A stretch of 64,000 bases of DNA from the NCBI GenBank assembly GCA_037179385.1, contig CM074194.1, forward strand, positions 2,807,001 through 2,871,000, written 5' to 3'. A program made the position numbers and the translations under genes. This stretch comes from Holothuria scabra. Its lineage: Eukaryota > Echinodermata > Holothuroidea > Aspidochirotida > Holothuriidae. Positions 27,299-38,919 of this stretch are shown one piece after another (the stretch's first letter is position 1; each line of letters opens with the position of its first letter). The notes under the pieces were generated by a model. The model was not told the DNA's origin and did no database searches. It was given only the letters and a program-made list of their open reading frames with translations.

Positions 27299-27668
27299 AA
27301 AAATACCTTCTGATATCGTGCTTTATTACATTAAAAATACCTTCTGATATCGTGCTTTATTACATTAAAAATACCTTCTGATATCGTGCTTTATTACATT
27401 AAAAATACCTTCTGATATCGTGCTTTATTATATTAAAAATACCTTCTGATATCGTGCTATATTACATTAAAAATACCTTCTGATATCGTGCTATATTACA
27501 TTAAAAATACATTCTGGTATTGTGCTTTATTACATTAAACATACCTTCTGATATTGTGTGATATTACATTAAAAATACCTTCTGATATTGTGTGATATTA
27601 CATTAAACATACCTTCTGATATTGTGTGATATTACATTAAAAATACCTTCTGATATTGTGCTATATTT
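27299..27668. repeat. 34 bp tandem repeat, about 11 copies
   Basis: The unit AAAAATACCTTCTGATATCG plus TGCTTTATTACATT repeats about 11 times. Copies drift from left to right: GATATCG becomes GATATTG and GCTTTAT becomes GTGTGATAT in copies 8-10, so neighbouring copies are most alike. It lies in AHR-like intron 1. Confidence 0.96.
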
Positions 27669-29096
27669 TGAATAATTCGCTGCAAATAAGAATGCACGCG
27701 ATTGACAAAAGACAGCATGCATTGTCACAGTACCGTAATACAAAAATACAAAATGATCATTAAATAGGATGAAGTTGCTTTGGAAAATATATTGTTCTTA
27801 AAGTTAAAAATTATGTTGTTTCGTGTAAATCTGATAGGCTAGTTGCAAAAAGAGAGTTACAAAAAGTTGTCTTTAAATTCCGAGAAGAGATAAGAGATTT
27901 TATTTGAAAAGAACAGCCAAGTAAAGTATATAAGGTTGAATATTATTTGGAGCTTTAGTACGTAGTATGTGATACTACACTCATGTAAAATGTGTATGTC
28001 AACTGTCCATGGCCAAAATGAAGTAAGATGATGACTTAGCAAAATTCATTTTCATAAAGAAAAGTAAACGTATGTCTGCACGGAAGAACGAAGTAACTCA
28101 AAATGTAAAATATAAGGTTTAATAAACATATTTAACATAAATCTATAATCACAATTCCTTCATAATTGGTGATTACGAATGGCATGGTAGATTATATAAA
28201 TTATAATAATAAAAAAATTCTAAAAATGAACGTCCTTTTATGAAGTTCATTCAATATTTTTTTAAGAATCTGGAAATAATTCACTTCGACTGTTTTTTTT
28301 CACTGACGAAGGGGATTTGACCGGGAAATTTATTGTTTAATTTATTCAAAACTTGTTTGCTCTAAACAAAACTTGAAATTTTTATAAGTGACACCACTTG
28401 AGTTTTGTGATAGGTTTTTGTTTCACTTTCAATGTGAGGGAAATACCTCAAATTAACGTTCCGTCAAAAATAGCCCGTTCTTGTAATATCTTCACGACCT
28501 GCTTTTAATTTTTTTCTTCTGTTTTTATTTCATTGAATATCTATAAGGCATGCTAAAAGCACATAAAGAACGTTCTTTAATAGATCTGTGGTTCTATTCA
28601 AAGATTGAAGGTGTCTCTTGTTTCTCTCAATTGCACCCCCATTTGTGCGTTTTTGTTGAGTTAGACATATTTTTTAATTTTAATTTTTTTTTGCAAATGT
28701 TTCTTCTGTTCGGTGATATCTGAAGGAAAATCTGTCAGTATTTTTAGAGGAACAGTAATGTCCTTAAGGGTTTATATTCACTCACAGTAACAATGCATAA
28801 CATTCAATAGTACGATAAGTGTTTATAAATTTTAAAATTGGCACATGTGCTGTCTCTATCAGCAGTTTGTTATGTTTTGCCAATATAAAGAAATTAAAAC
28901 CTTCTTAAGTGGTGACGAAAATGTAAAATTTTTCTAGTAATTTGATTAATAATTTGGGCACACAACTTTTAAAAAGTTACAACGAACCAAAGTATCTCCT
29001 TAATACCATACTGGTGCTGCATCCCTTTTTGAGGGGTAGGTAGGGTTAAATTTTTAAGCTAAAAAATCTTTTGAAATGAGATATTTTCAGTCTTAC

Positions 29097-29242
29097 CTTG
29101 GGTCAATTTTAGCCGTGCTAGTCCCCGATCTTGCTCGTGCAGTATGCCTGGTCGGACTTGCACTGATGGGGCCAATACGCGAACCGCTGTGTACATTCGC
29201 TCCGTTCTGTCGATAGTCACTAGCCATATGAGATCCGTACAT
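29097..29242 (-). CDS. AHR-like bHLH-PAS gene, first coding exon (partial gene)
   Basis: This is the proposed N-terminal coding exon of an aryl-hydrocarbon-receptor-like transcription factor. On the minus strand an ATG at 29242-29240 opens 48 codons plus two bases, starting MYGSHMASDYRQ and ending TAKIDP. It stops at a strong donor, CCAAG|GTAAGA (intron begins 29096). The same frame is open further upstream but has no ATG before a TAA at about 29345, so the chosen Met is the first available. The two leftover bases (AG) complete a Ser codon with the first base of the bHLH exon at 20019, so the exons join in phase. AHR proteins have a short, poorly conserved basic N-terminal segment before the bHLH, which agrees with this sequence but does not prove it. 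The segment is richer in GC and CpG than its surroundings. The joining is an inference from phase, strand and order. Confidence 0.55.
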
Positions 29243-32178
29243 TGTGAATGAGCGCGACGAGTTCGAAGTGAACAAATAGATGACTGTAAACGGTGACTGT
29301 CTACTCCCGGTGTCGCAATGGACGATTGACGGATGTGAAGCCACTTATCTGCTAGAGTATACTACATACGGATAGTTGGGTTTTAAAACTAAATCAATAG
29401 TAACATGTTTTTTTAAACATATTTTATTTGCATCTTCGAAAAAAGTTCTCCAAAATACTAGGAAGATGCTAGTGGTATTTAGAATTTGTTGAACAAAGAA
29501 TGGTCTTTTTGACAGTTCAAAACACTCTTAACAAAAGTCCGGTAATCAAACGGAAATAAAAAATGGGAAATATGTGTTCATATACCACACACACTTCATA
29601 ACGTTCTTTGAAAAATCACCTTTAAACTTTTTTTAAAAAACTGCCATTACCAACATAAAGTCTTTGAGATGCTAAGTTGGATTCATTCCGACAAAAACTT
29701 TAAACTTTTCTTTCTCCCTCGTGTACGTCCTTAGGGATAATTCCAATGAAGAAATTGTGATTTATTTCAGCAGTGATTGCACTAAGGACAGCATTTTAAG
29801 TCAGGTCGAATGGTTTATTATATATTAGATTCCAACACTCATCCAGCTGAGATAGTTTCGAAAGCTACCGTAACTGCGTTGACAAGTTGAAAAGTAGGTT
29901 TGGAACAGTCAATAGAATTCGACCTCTTCTCCAACTTCGAAGTACCGTATAGTTGCAAAACAATTAACTTAGTTTATTTTAGAAGATAAAGTTATACTCT
30001 GCGGTCTCATTTGACCGCCTACTTAACACTGCTTGTTGACTTGTTATGGTAGTGATAATTAATGAAAACTCGTTCCATTATTCCAAGTAGGGGAGAACTT
30101 GTTAAACCGAAGTGATTTTAATTTGTTCGCCTTCATACTAGCTGTCGATCAAATGCCGAATCCGTAAGATCTCCATTCAAGACAGGAAATCACGGCGATC
30201 GAAATCTACGGAAAATTTGGCGCAGCGAAAGTGAAGGCAAAATAGGCCATCTACGTCCATCAACGAAGCGCAAAGTCCAATCTTAACAGTGATTGGCGGA
30301 CTTGTCACGAATGGGGAACCTCCCCTCTAGAATAGTAGATTCGTCTGAGGATGCCCGGTGTGGGGACACGGCAAGCTGTCGGTTTAATGTCCTAATGAGA
30401 TTTTAAACGAGGTTTTAAATTAAGAAAAAGAAAACAAGTAAATTAAGGATTACCACAGAGGTAAATCCTTAATTGTTTAGTCGAATTATCAACAGGTTTT
30501 ATTGGCACTCTACGATTTTGATTAGGGGTCAAACACTCAAGCTGTAAGGCTTCGTAAAGGGGTATAGATGATCTTGTATTCTTATTTGTGGGGTGATTTT
30601 ATAACATTCTATGAAATAAGACCTGACTTTTTCAAAATTAGTGTGTTTTTATTCACTTTATACAATGTTAAACATCGCTGTAAATCAACAGAACAAAAAT
30701 AGAGAGATATATAAATATTAAAGAAAAATACTGGCAAATATTTGCAAGAACTTTTTGGAAATCTTTATGTGACTCTAAATTTTTTGTCCTGTCAATTGAC
30801 AACGATTTTTTTAAAAGTGAAAAATTGTACATATTTTTTTAATGGCAAATACATATTCCTCAAAATAAGATGTTCTGGCTCTCATTTTGCGCGTTTTATC
30901 AAGGTTTTTTTTTACCACGGAAGCATGCAACAGGGCAGTTACAGGAAGTTAGGAAAATATCAATTTGGACATAAGCCGTGACGTCATTAATGACACTACG
31001 GCCTGGACATCCGTTCATCGCCAATTTTTCAGGAAGATTCAATACCGATAATACGTGTATGTACACCTGTAATTACAACGTTTCGTCATCGTCCTAAACT
31101 AATGAAGTTGTGCGCCCTCACCTTCATTGGGCCCCGAAATTGTAGACTCTTTACAACAAGAACCGAAGAAAACATCTCAAAACTTGCTCACTTAGAAATT
31201 ATTCTTTCTTATTGAATGATGACCAAACTCTGAATCTTATGTTAATAATTCAGACAGTTTTGTATTTTATGAAAGTAATGTTTTTGAGCCTATTAAATGA
31301 TGAGGAGGTGGACGACTCCAAGACTTATATTGAGTAACAGTATATTGGAAACTTTGTGACACATGACTTCTAATTTGAGGAGAGAAGTACATGTTTGTCC
31401 TTCTTTGGCCATACAGGCCCCCGTTTTCCCTCGTGACTACGCCGCTTCATGACGGCAATATTTGACAACTTTGTTAATATTTTCAAGATGTCCTATCTGT
31501 AGATTATTGAACGATCTATCACTTCTTCGGGTAACAGACACCTTACAAATGCGCAAATACTAACACGTGTAGGCCCACGAATTACATTAGATTTGAGCAT
31601 TTAGCTCAAAATTTAAAGTAACTACAAAAAGTCGCAACAAAGTTGATGTCTTTACTCCAAAATCCAAATCCTTTCAAACACTGCGGTTTTGTCAACGTAG
31701 TGAGAAAAAATGAGAAAAAAAAAATCGGTACAAACGTTAATGAGAAAACACCCTCTTCTCTATAAGACAGTTCTCCGTACCTTACACTGCATTCACATGT
31801 AAGCGTATCTTGCGTACTGTTTGTGTTAATAGGCAGAGTCATAAAATTGTTACGTGCATGCAGCGTAAAAATCTCTTTTTAGCCGAGAAGTTGTTTTAGT
31901 ATTCGCTAAGTGGCTATTGTCATTCATTGTGCGCGGAAGTTTTGTATTAACCGTGAGCAAATATCGGTCTCTTTTTGGGGGTCGGCTGGCCCTCCAACCT
32001 ACCGTCTCTCTAGTTTGCATTGCTTTAGAAGTCTGTTTATAAGGTTCTAGCACCTTAAATGGGTAAACATTTTCAGAGCAAAAGTTGTCAAAGAAAATAC
32101 ACAAACTGAAGATTTAAAATTGGAGATGTATTTACGAACAAAGGTGAAACATTTCGCCATACTTTGTTTGTCTTCCAG
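29243..32178. other. upstream flank of the AHR-like gene
   Basis: The minus-strand promoter should lie just right of 29243. 30080-30400 is CpG- and GC-richer, with CCAAT and ATTGG words near 30277-30297, but no initiation site could be placed. A TGACGTCA lies at 30979. Confidence 0.4.
30441..30474. other. small perfect-stem hairpin
   Basis: AATTAAGGATTACC and GGTAAATCCTTAATT form a stem of about 14 bp with one bulge and a six-base loop. It lies about 1.2 kb upstream of the AHR-like first exon on the minus strand. Function unknown. Confidence 0.6.
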
Positions 32179-32673
32179 AGAGATGAATGGTTACCATGGA
32201 GACGTGAATTTGGAAGATCTGACGAAACCATGCAGTTATTTAAAAGTGGTCTCATCTACGTTTACTCACTGTATCGCCAGCCAGGGACTTATGTCAACAT
32301 TGTGATGCGATTGAGTAAATGTTTTGTATGCTGTTCTGAAGAGCGTAAGCCGATTAGATGGTGATACATAGCGGTATGAATCTCACTGTAAGACATTGGC
32401 AATATATGCGCGGCGTATGCAATAACATGGAAAACCGAATCGGATCTAAACTCAACCTTTGACCAAGTCTCTATCGCCGAACTATTCAATCAGGCGCAAA
32501 AGCAAATTCAAGGAACAAATGTGTTTGTAGTGACGTCACACAGATTTCCTGCCAGCACATTCGGAAGATCTTCGTCAAAATATTTAATATTTAATCTGAT
32601 GCTATTGTTTAGTTTATCTTTTGTTGGTCTAACGTCAAATAACATCATGTCATTTCATACTTTGGAAGGCAAG
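32179..32673 (+). pseudogene. TNF-ligand-like reading frame, decayed (tentative)
   Basis: After a possible acceptor (TTTGTCTTCCAG at 32178) the plus strand reads RDEWLPWRREFGRSDE, then LFKSGLIYVYSLYRQPG and YVNIVMRL. This resembles the first half of a TNF homology domain, where W...F and the strand motif GLYYVYSQ are typical. The same frame then meets TGA at 32362, TGA at 32377 and TAA at 32389, and stays open from 32392 to 32673 with DIGNICAAYAI and VSIAELF, which fits the later strands only loosely. Each of the three stops is one C-to-T change from a sense codon. Another reading is a 75 bp intron: donor GTAAAT at 32315 and acceptor CTGTAAG at about 32391 would remove all three stops and keep phase, but the acceptor is poor and cysteine-bearing sequence would be lost. 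TNF ligands are type II membrane or secreted trimers; no membrane segment is visible here. A chance open frame cannot be excluded. Confidence 0.35.
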
Positions 32674-32705
32674 TAAGGTAATATTTAAGAGAGTTCAAAA
32701 GTGGT

Positions 32706-32771
32706 ATGATGCGTTACGTTCCTATTAGTCATCCGACGAGGGAACATTACGGCCCTTTTGACAATTATGAG
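32706..32771 (+). CDS. possible first coding exon, unknown gene
   Basis: An ATG at 32706 opens 22 codons, MMRYVPISHPTREHYGPFDNYE, ending exactly at donor TATGAG|GTAAGG. The frame is stopped by TAA about 28 bp upstream, as expected for a 5' leader. The hydrophilic, aromatic and Pro-containing peptide would suit the cytoplasmic N-terminus of a membrane protein, but no family was recognised. It lies 30 bp after the TNF-like relic ends. No following exon with the required phase 0 entry was securely found; a weak 36 bp candidate, KIVRSRSVKQIF, ends at donor TTC|GTAAGT (36039/36040). The call rests on ATG, codon flow and splice donor only. Confidence 0.3.
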
Positions 32772-32854
32772 GTAAGGGGCACGTACTTTAAGACCTATCG
32801 ATGTTTGTTAAAATGTTTTTACACATTGTGAGGGGTGCGAAGTGGACTACAGCC

Positions 32855-32905
32855 ATGGGCCAAAACCTGCACGGCAAAGGGTTAACTTTAAGACAAACAG
32901 TAACG
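32855..32905 (+). CDS. possible small alternative first exon, unknown gene
   Basis: ATG at 32855 sits in a good start context (AGCCATGGG) and opens 17 codons, MGQNLHGKGLTLRQTVT, ending at a consensus donor ACG|GTGAGT. It lies 84 bp after the donor of the segment at 32706-32771 and could be an alternative first exon of the same transcript or a chance match. It is in a different phase from an internal exon spliced to that segment. Nothing in the peptide is recognisable. Confidence 0.18.
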
Positions 32906-33807
32906 GTGAGTGAGAATTCGTTCGTCTAGTTAGAATATAAAATTGGTTTTGGCTCAGTTTGTTAGAGTTTTGTGTACACTTAAACTTTTAACCTTCCGGG
33001 TTAATCTAACAGTGCCCGCGGTCTTTGTCTAGTCGTGAACCACTGGATTGCTTATACATACAGACATACCGAATCATTTCTTACGCGTAACCTTGGTAAC
33101 GTTAGGTTACACTTTTAAAGTATTTAGTGACCTCGATCTGGGAATAAAAAGACATGACAGTCCCTACATCAAGATAAGAAGTTGCATTACAACGTTGTTG
33201 TTGTAATAAAAGTTCCCTGGTTAAGGAGAGAGCAAGCGCCAACCGACCGTGATACATAAAATAGTTTTGTTTACATACCGTAACCATTGGCGTATCAGCC
33301 AAGGGCGGGGGGAGGGGGGTAAACCCCCTCGGTAGAAATTTTAGTGGGACAGCGATGCAATTTTTCCTGCAGAGAGAAATACTTTATTACAAATAAAAAC
33401 TGAAAAAATCAAAGTAACGACTGCTTGTATTCTGCTTACACAAGCCGGTGAAATACCATTTCAGGCTATCCAGCTATCCGAGGGTAGCGACTTTTAATTT
33501 TTTTTTTCTGTCCGTGTGTGGCTTTGGCAAAGAGTAGGTAAATTATTGTAAAGTTAACTCAGGTAATTAGCAGTGGCTGGTCACGTGCGATATTCAAAAG
33601 GGCAGTATTATATTCATCTTCAGCGCAGAGCCCCAAGGTTACAATGAATTTTATTTAATATTTTGTTAAACTGTAGGCCCATCCAGACACTGGTCCATCT
33701 CATTTTCTCTTGTTTTGCTTTGTGTTATATGTGTCATCATTTGCCGAAATTGGGCAAATGTTAATATTTATCGAACAGATTCGGTCGCTCCCCCAACAAG
33801 AGGGGAA

Positions 33808-34085
33808 CATGGGCGTCCGCAGAAAAAAGTCAGGGGGGCAAAATTTCTAGGGGGTAAAACCTCCAAGTCACCATGAATTGACACAAAGCATGTGAAAATT
33901 TCAGCCCAAAATGCCTCCCAGATCGCCGGAAATGGCATTTCTAAAGCCTATTTTTCGCATAGAAACTTGGAAAACATGTTTTGTTCGGGTTTTTGCTTTG
34001 ATTTTTGTACGTTTTTTCAAATTTTTGATTTTTGAGGGGGGGAGGGGCAAGTGTCCCCCCTTGCCCTTACCTGCGGACGCCCATG
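33808..34085. mobile_element. MITE with perfect 15 bp GGGCGTCCGCAG ends
   Basis: CATGGGCGTCCGCAG at 33808-33822 is exactly inverted at 34071-34085. The interior has G- and C-rich runs near both ends. The overlapping open frames on both strands are by-products. Confidence 0.8.
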
Positions 34086-35135
34086 GAGGGTAACCCAGTC
34101 CAAATACACAATAGTTTGCAAAAGGGTTTCTTTCTTCACCTTCTGCCGAGAGCAAAATTAAAGGGATAATCAGTGTTTGAAAAAGAAATAATTAACTTTT
34201 TGTTCGAGGACCTACGTCGTCCTTCTAACTGATTGTTAAACCAGAATACAGAAACATTGAAGAGTTGTTTCAGGTTTTGAAGAAACATCTCTTTTGTGTC
34301 AATTGCTGTTGAATAAAAATTTCTGAATATTTGTCGGGTAATAAAATTTCACACAGGTGGAAGAATTCAAATTCTCTATTACACTGTCACCAATCACGAC
34401 GTTAGACCGTGATCGCAAATCATTTTTTATTAGTCTTAGTCAATGTACAAATGTGGTACAGAATTGAAGTTATGAAAGAAAATATAAAAACAAATTTTGA
34501 TTGCTGCTTTTAGTCAGTTAGTTGTTCCTTTTCATAATAAGTTCGCCTCATTGTGAACGACGTTTTTTTTTTTAATTTATTCGTTACACTTCTTTTCTAT
34601 ACATGTCACATGGTTTATCGCTATATCTTTGCATTACAATAAGTAGTTATATTGTTTATTAATTACCTTGTGAGAATCGGAAATTGCCCTGTTAAATGGT
34701 CAATTTTTATATGAAAAGTGGCTATTTTCTTGTTTTTAGTGCTTTTAAATCAAATACCCAATTTTGTAATTTTCATGTAACACGACCTTTAACTAAGTGA
34801 ATATTTTGTAATGGCCTTGGGTAAGTGAATTAAATAGTCAGATCACAATCTCCCTTTCTGTTGTCGTAGTTGAATAAAAAGTGAAGAACTTTGTGTAAAA
34901 TATTTAAAAGTTTAAGGATAACTGACACCTTTTTTCAAACTGGCGAAAAAATCTTTAAATAAATAGTCATAGTTAGAGGTTCATTCAAGATATAGACAAG
35001 TATAACGAGTACGTATGCTTTACTTTAAATGCGTAATCCTCTTACCCAAAACTATAATTTTTGTAGTAGTTCACTGAAATTCTCAATTGGCACAGCGCTT
35101 TGATTAACCGCAAGCTCCAAAATATGCAGATTACT

Positions 35136-35470
35136 GTAGCTCATACCGTATTACGCAGCATGTACTGTATTGAGAATGTTTTGATTACATATTGGGGTCT
35201 TGTATACTCACTCTGAAGCAATAAACTGGGATTGTGTCTGGATGAGGATGAATTTTAAACAGTTGTGGAAGGCACGCAAAGGCCCAGTCTCTCACCCCAA
35301 ACAGTACCAATTCTCCTAACCATCTTACTTAACCCCCTTCCACAATTTTCTTAAATTCATCCTCATCCAGACACAATCTCAGTTTATTGCTTCAGTGTGA
35401 GTGTAAAAAAGCTCAATGTGTATAATCAAAACACTTTCAGTACAATTCATGTTGTATAAGCTTTGGTACT
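35136..35470. repeat. long inverted repeat, arms about 135 bp
   Basis: The left arm (AAGCAATAAACTGGGATTGT at about 35217, GGATGAGGATGAATTT) is inverted in the right arm (AAATTCATCCTCATCCAGAC, ACAATCTCAGTTTATTGCTT) around a spacer of about 60 bp. The arms belong to the foldback family F. Confidence 0.88.
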
Positions 35471-35890
35471 CTGCAAGTTTGCATTGTTTGAATTAGCTGT
35501 CAGTCAAAGAGCTGAGCCAATTAAGAATTTCGGTAAACCTCTACAAGAGTTGTAGTTTGGGGTGAGTTAGTTAGTTAGAGTTTTACGGCCCAGTTTCCAC
35601 CCTATTGGTCCAAGTTGAGCAGGTCACAGCCTTTTTTTCAGTAGTGGCTCACTGGCTTCTTTTCCCTACTTCATTGCTTATGCGGAGCAGCACGCACAAT
35701 GACAGTACGTTCCATTGTTAGAGTCTTTGGTGTGACTCGACCTGAGAATTAAACCCGGGCCTTCCGCGTGAGAGACGGATGCTCCTACCGTTAGACCAAA
35801 CACGCGGTCTATTTTGGGGTGAGATGATTGGTCTTTTAAGTAAGAAGGTTAGGAGAAATGGAACTGTTTGGGGTGAGAGGATTGTGCCTT
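35279..35890. mobile_element. foldback/MITE family F, SINE-interrupted copy
   Basis: CTCTCACCCCAAACAGTACC at the left and inverted copies of the same words near 35812-35880 (TTTGGGGTGAGATG, GTTTGGGGTGAGAGG) bound this block. The SINE at 35567-35812 splits it. The tail of the block appears to include a second, inverted partial copy. Confidence 0.75.
35567..35812 (-). mobile_element. full-length tRNA-derived SINE in foldback element
   Basis: This is a minus-orientation copy of the main SINE: tail TTAGTTAGTTAGAG at the left, tRNA-like head (TTAGACCAAACACGCG) at the right. It is flanked by an 11 bp direct repeat, TTTGGGGTGAG (35556-35566 and 35813-35823), which is its target-site duplication. 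The target is the inverted-repeat element whose second copy at 50.3-50.6 kb has no insertion. Confidence 0.9.
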
Positions 35891-35894
35891 TGAA

Positions 35895-38540
35895 GGAAGT
35901 GGCAGAAAAGGCTTAGTGGTGTATTACAATGATCACTCCGGTTAGGAAAATACGAATAGACCAGGCAAGTTGTTAGTTGTTTTAACGCACTGGAAAGGCA
36001 CAGAAAATTGTGCGCAGTCGATCTGTCAAGCAAATCTTCGTAAGTGCTACGTATTGCTCAACCTACGTCGAGGTGCTGGGCTTTTTCGTCAACGAGATAT
36101 CATAAAGTTTGTTTTACATCCTTCCATAAATTTTATTTCAGGTCGATTCAGTACAGGTGACGCTTGAAAATAAAACTCAATTTTGTTAACCTTTTCCTGA
36201 AGTAAAAACATTGTCAAAGTAAACGATAAGCCTTTTTATTAGGAAGTAGATAGAGATCAATCAAAATTGAATCGCTACTGAAACAACTGTATCCAATAAT
36301 CACGTGATCTACTGTGCCTCTCACGCAAACCCTTGGCGAGACTGCAACGACCGAAAGTATAAGTTAACAGCAACTTAATTTTCCTATAATTCATCAAAGA
36401 AGGTTTTATAGAGGGAAATAATACCGCAGCTCATCCCATTGTCAAACAAAAAACGAATTTTAAATTTTGAAAGTTTGGTAATAAACTGCCCACACGGCGT
36501 CCGTTGGAAGTGTTACAAATCACACGATGAAAAGACGCCAGCATTAGGTTAACATGAATGTAAATGGCCCCATGGCTTCATGTGATTCATAGTGTGGCGT
36601 AAAATAAGCGAAGTAGGTGCAGCAAACATCCATCAAAATACACCCTAGGTTTTCTTTTCAAAAATATGGACTACAAATACGACGGAACAAGCGTTTCACT
36701 TTGACCCTTCTCAATCTTGAAATAAGTGATGGAAAATATGTTTTACTCTCCTAAAAGTTTCTTTTTTGGTCAGGATCGTCTTCACACACGTGAGTTGGTC
36801 ATAAATTTTCGCGTTAAATGAGTTGAGGAATTTTTCGATTTCATTTGCGAAATAAATATACACATGGACTGTTAGCTTCGTGAAGATATACTGACCGGTG
36901 AACATTAATAAACCATGGATCTGCTCGCTGCGCGTATGCAATTATACAATAATGCCTTTATATTTGCTAGGAGATATGTAATATGGAAAACGCCACTGTT
37001 CAGAGAAATAGACCTTCAAGGTAAAAAGATGCTTTGCCTTATCGTTTTGCACACTTTTTTGACGCATAACTTTATACGTTAGCCTGAGTTCCCTTATCAC
37101 ACAAAGTATGCAATAACCAGATAACCTCTCTGATTACCAACATATACGTATACGTACCACGTCAGCACTAGCTACTTACTGGGTGCCATTGAAACTCAAA
37201 AGTATATCTCAGAACTACAAGGTTCCACAAGATGTATTTTAGTTAGTTTTCGCTCATTAGACTGTTAGAGTCTTAACTGGATAACTGTTTCACTTACTGA
37301 GAAAGGGTAGACCTATAGCATACCGCAGTTTTGGCTCCGCCTATTTTCACTTGAAATATGTATATAATTTATGTCTGTCGAACGACAGAAAGTACACATA
37401 TCAATCGCAGGAGGTACCCTCTGACCTCTTGATAGTTAGCGAGTCAAATGTGAGTCATGTTACGCACTGGTTGACAAAGTTCTCCAAATGTTGCGTGAAA
37501 GCAAGTAATACAGGTGCGTCATGTTGTACAAAAAAACGCGGTCAGTTAATAAAATGTTGGCTCAATTGCCTGCGTCAGTGCGCAAAAAGGTGGGCGTTCC
37601 TAACGAACTTAGGTTGACTTTACCCTGGGTCTGAGCGTACGTCACCATGATACGTGCGTACAGGATGACCTCTGTGTTGTATGAACGTTGTCCGCAAGAA
37701 AATACTTTGTAACATAATTATTCACACAGCTGCGAAGATTGTTGCAGTTAGCATCTCACTCCTCAATATTTAATAAATGCTGAAAATATGCTCAATGGCA
37801 AATGTGAAATACGACGTTTCTGCAGGACTGACTATGAGCGTTAGGGACCTTCTCTTCCTTCTTCCGGATATTTTTTATTCATCTGTTTAAAAGACTGAAG
37901 GCAAACTAACCTACGACTTTCTTTCGGAGTCAGTAGTTCATGCACATGAAGCTTAGTCAAAGCAGTCAGTGAATTTGCTTATAAAACAGAAGATTGCACA
38001 TTCTGATCGACGAGAGAGGGCGCGCATCAACCGAACATCCAGAACATTGGGAGATGATGGAAGTACCTAATATTTCTCCATTTACTTAAACGTTAAATAA
38101 GGTTCGTCTCGTCACCTGTGGACCGGCCAGCAGCCAGACGAGGTAATTAACCGAAGGGGTGGATTTTTCTCAGCCCCTACCCTGCTTGCATGGCATTTAT
38201 TCCAACACATGCATTGATGCACTTTTCTCTAAAATGTTTAGCATAAGCTACATAAAAGTGCATAAAATAGGCAAAGGTCCCTACAATAAAAACAATTTTT
38301 GCTTGTACCATAGCAAATCTACCTGACTATTTCTCTTTAATTCCCGTGTCCATAACTACTTGGGATTGTAGTCCCTTTTGGAGTTAATTTCACGTTTCCC
38401 TTCGCCAGCCTGAAGAGGGAGATGAAATGGCATTTATAAACCCCCTAATACTTCTACATAGCGCCAGCTAAGGGGATCAGGGCAACTTTATAACTCTCTT
38501 TACAATACAAATTCACAACATAGGTCTACAGTCAATGTGG
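35895..38540. other. no supported gene
   Basis: Short frames only. A 36 bp exon-like piece ends at donor TTC|GTAAGT (36039) but has a weak acceptor. Confidence 0.5.
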
Positions 38541-38546
38541 TACAAA

Positions 38547-38908
38547 CACGGGCTTCCTATGTTTGGACAGAGCATACTATCCGTAGATAGACGCCACCAT
38601 ACGTGTGAGTATAGGCGTAGCAAGTAGCTCAAACCAACACATTTTGATAGAAAGTTGAAATATTTTCAAAACAATTCAATGTAAGGTCGAAATCACTTCA
38701 CGTACCGTATTGCAGGAATATGATATTGTTTCTCATTCAAGTAAAACTTTTGTTTCAAATATCACAGAATTGTCCTCAAATCATACAAATTATAGCTGCA
38801 CGGCGGCCACCTTGGTGCGCCGTTTTGTCCCAGTTGGTGGCGACAATTTAAAGATAGCAATAGCATGTACGCGTTACATGCTCTGTCCATGTATATAGGA
38901 AGTCCGTG
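38547..38908. mobile_element. hAT-like MITE, family B copy 2
   Basis: This 362 bp element has termini CACGGGCTTCCTATG and TATATAGGAAGTCCGTG and a perfect 8 bp target duplication GGTACAAA (38539-38546, 38909-38916). The 8 bp length points to the hAT superfamily. The open frame at 38710-38898 is this element, not a gene. Confidence 0.92.
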
Positions 38909-38919
38909 GGTACAAAGGA

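Larger units (their letters stand above)
22830..29095. other. AHR-like intron 1, right part
   Basis: AT-rich. It contains the poly(T) run and the 34 bp array; nothing else could be identified. Confidence 0.55.
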
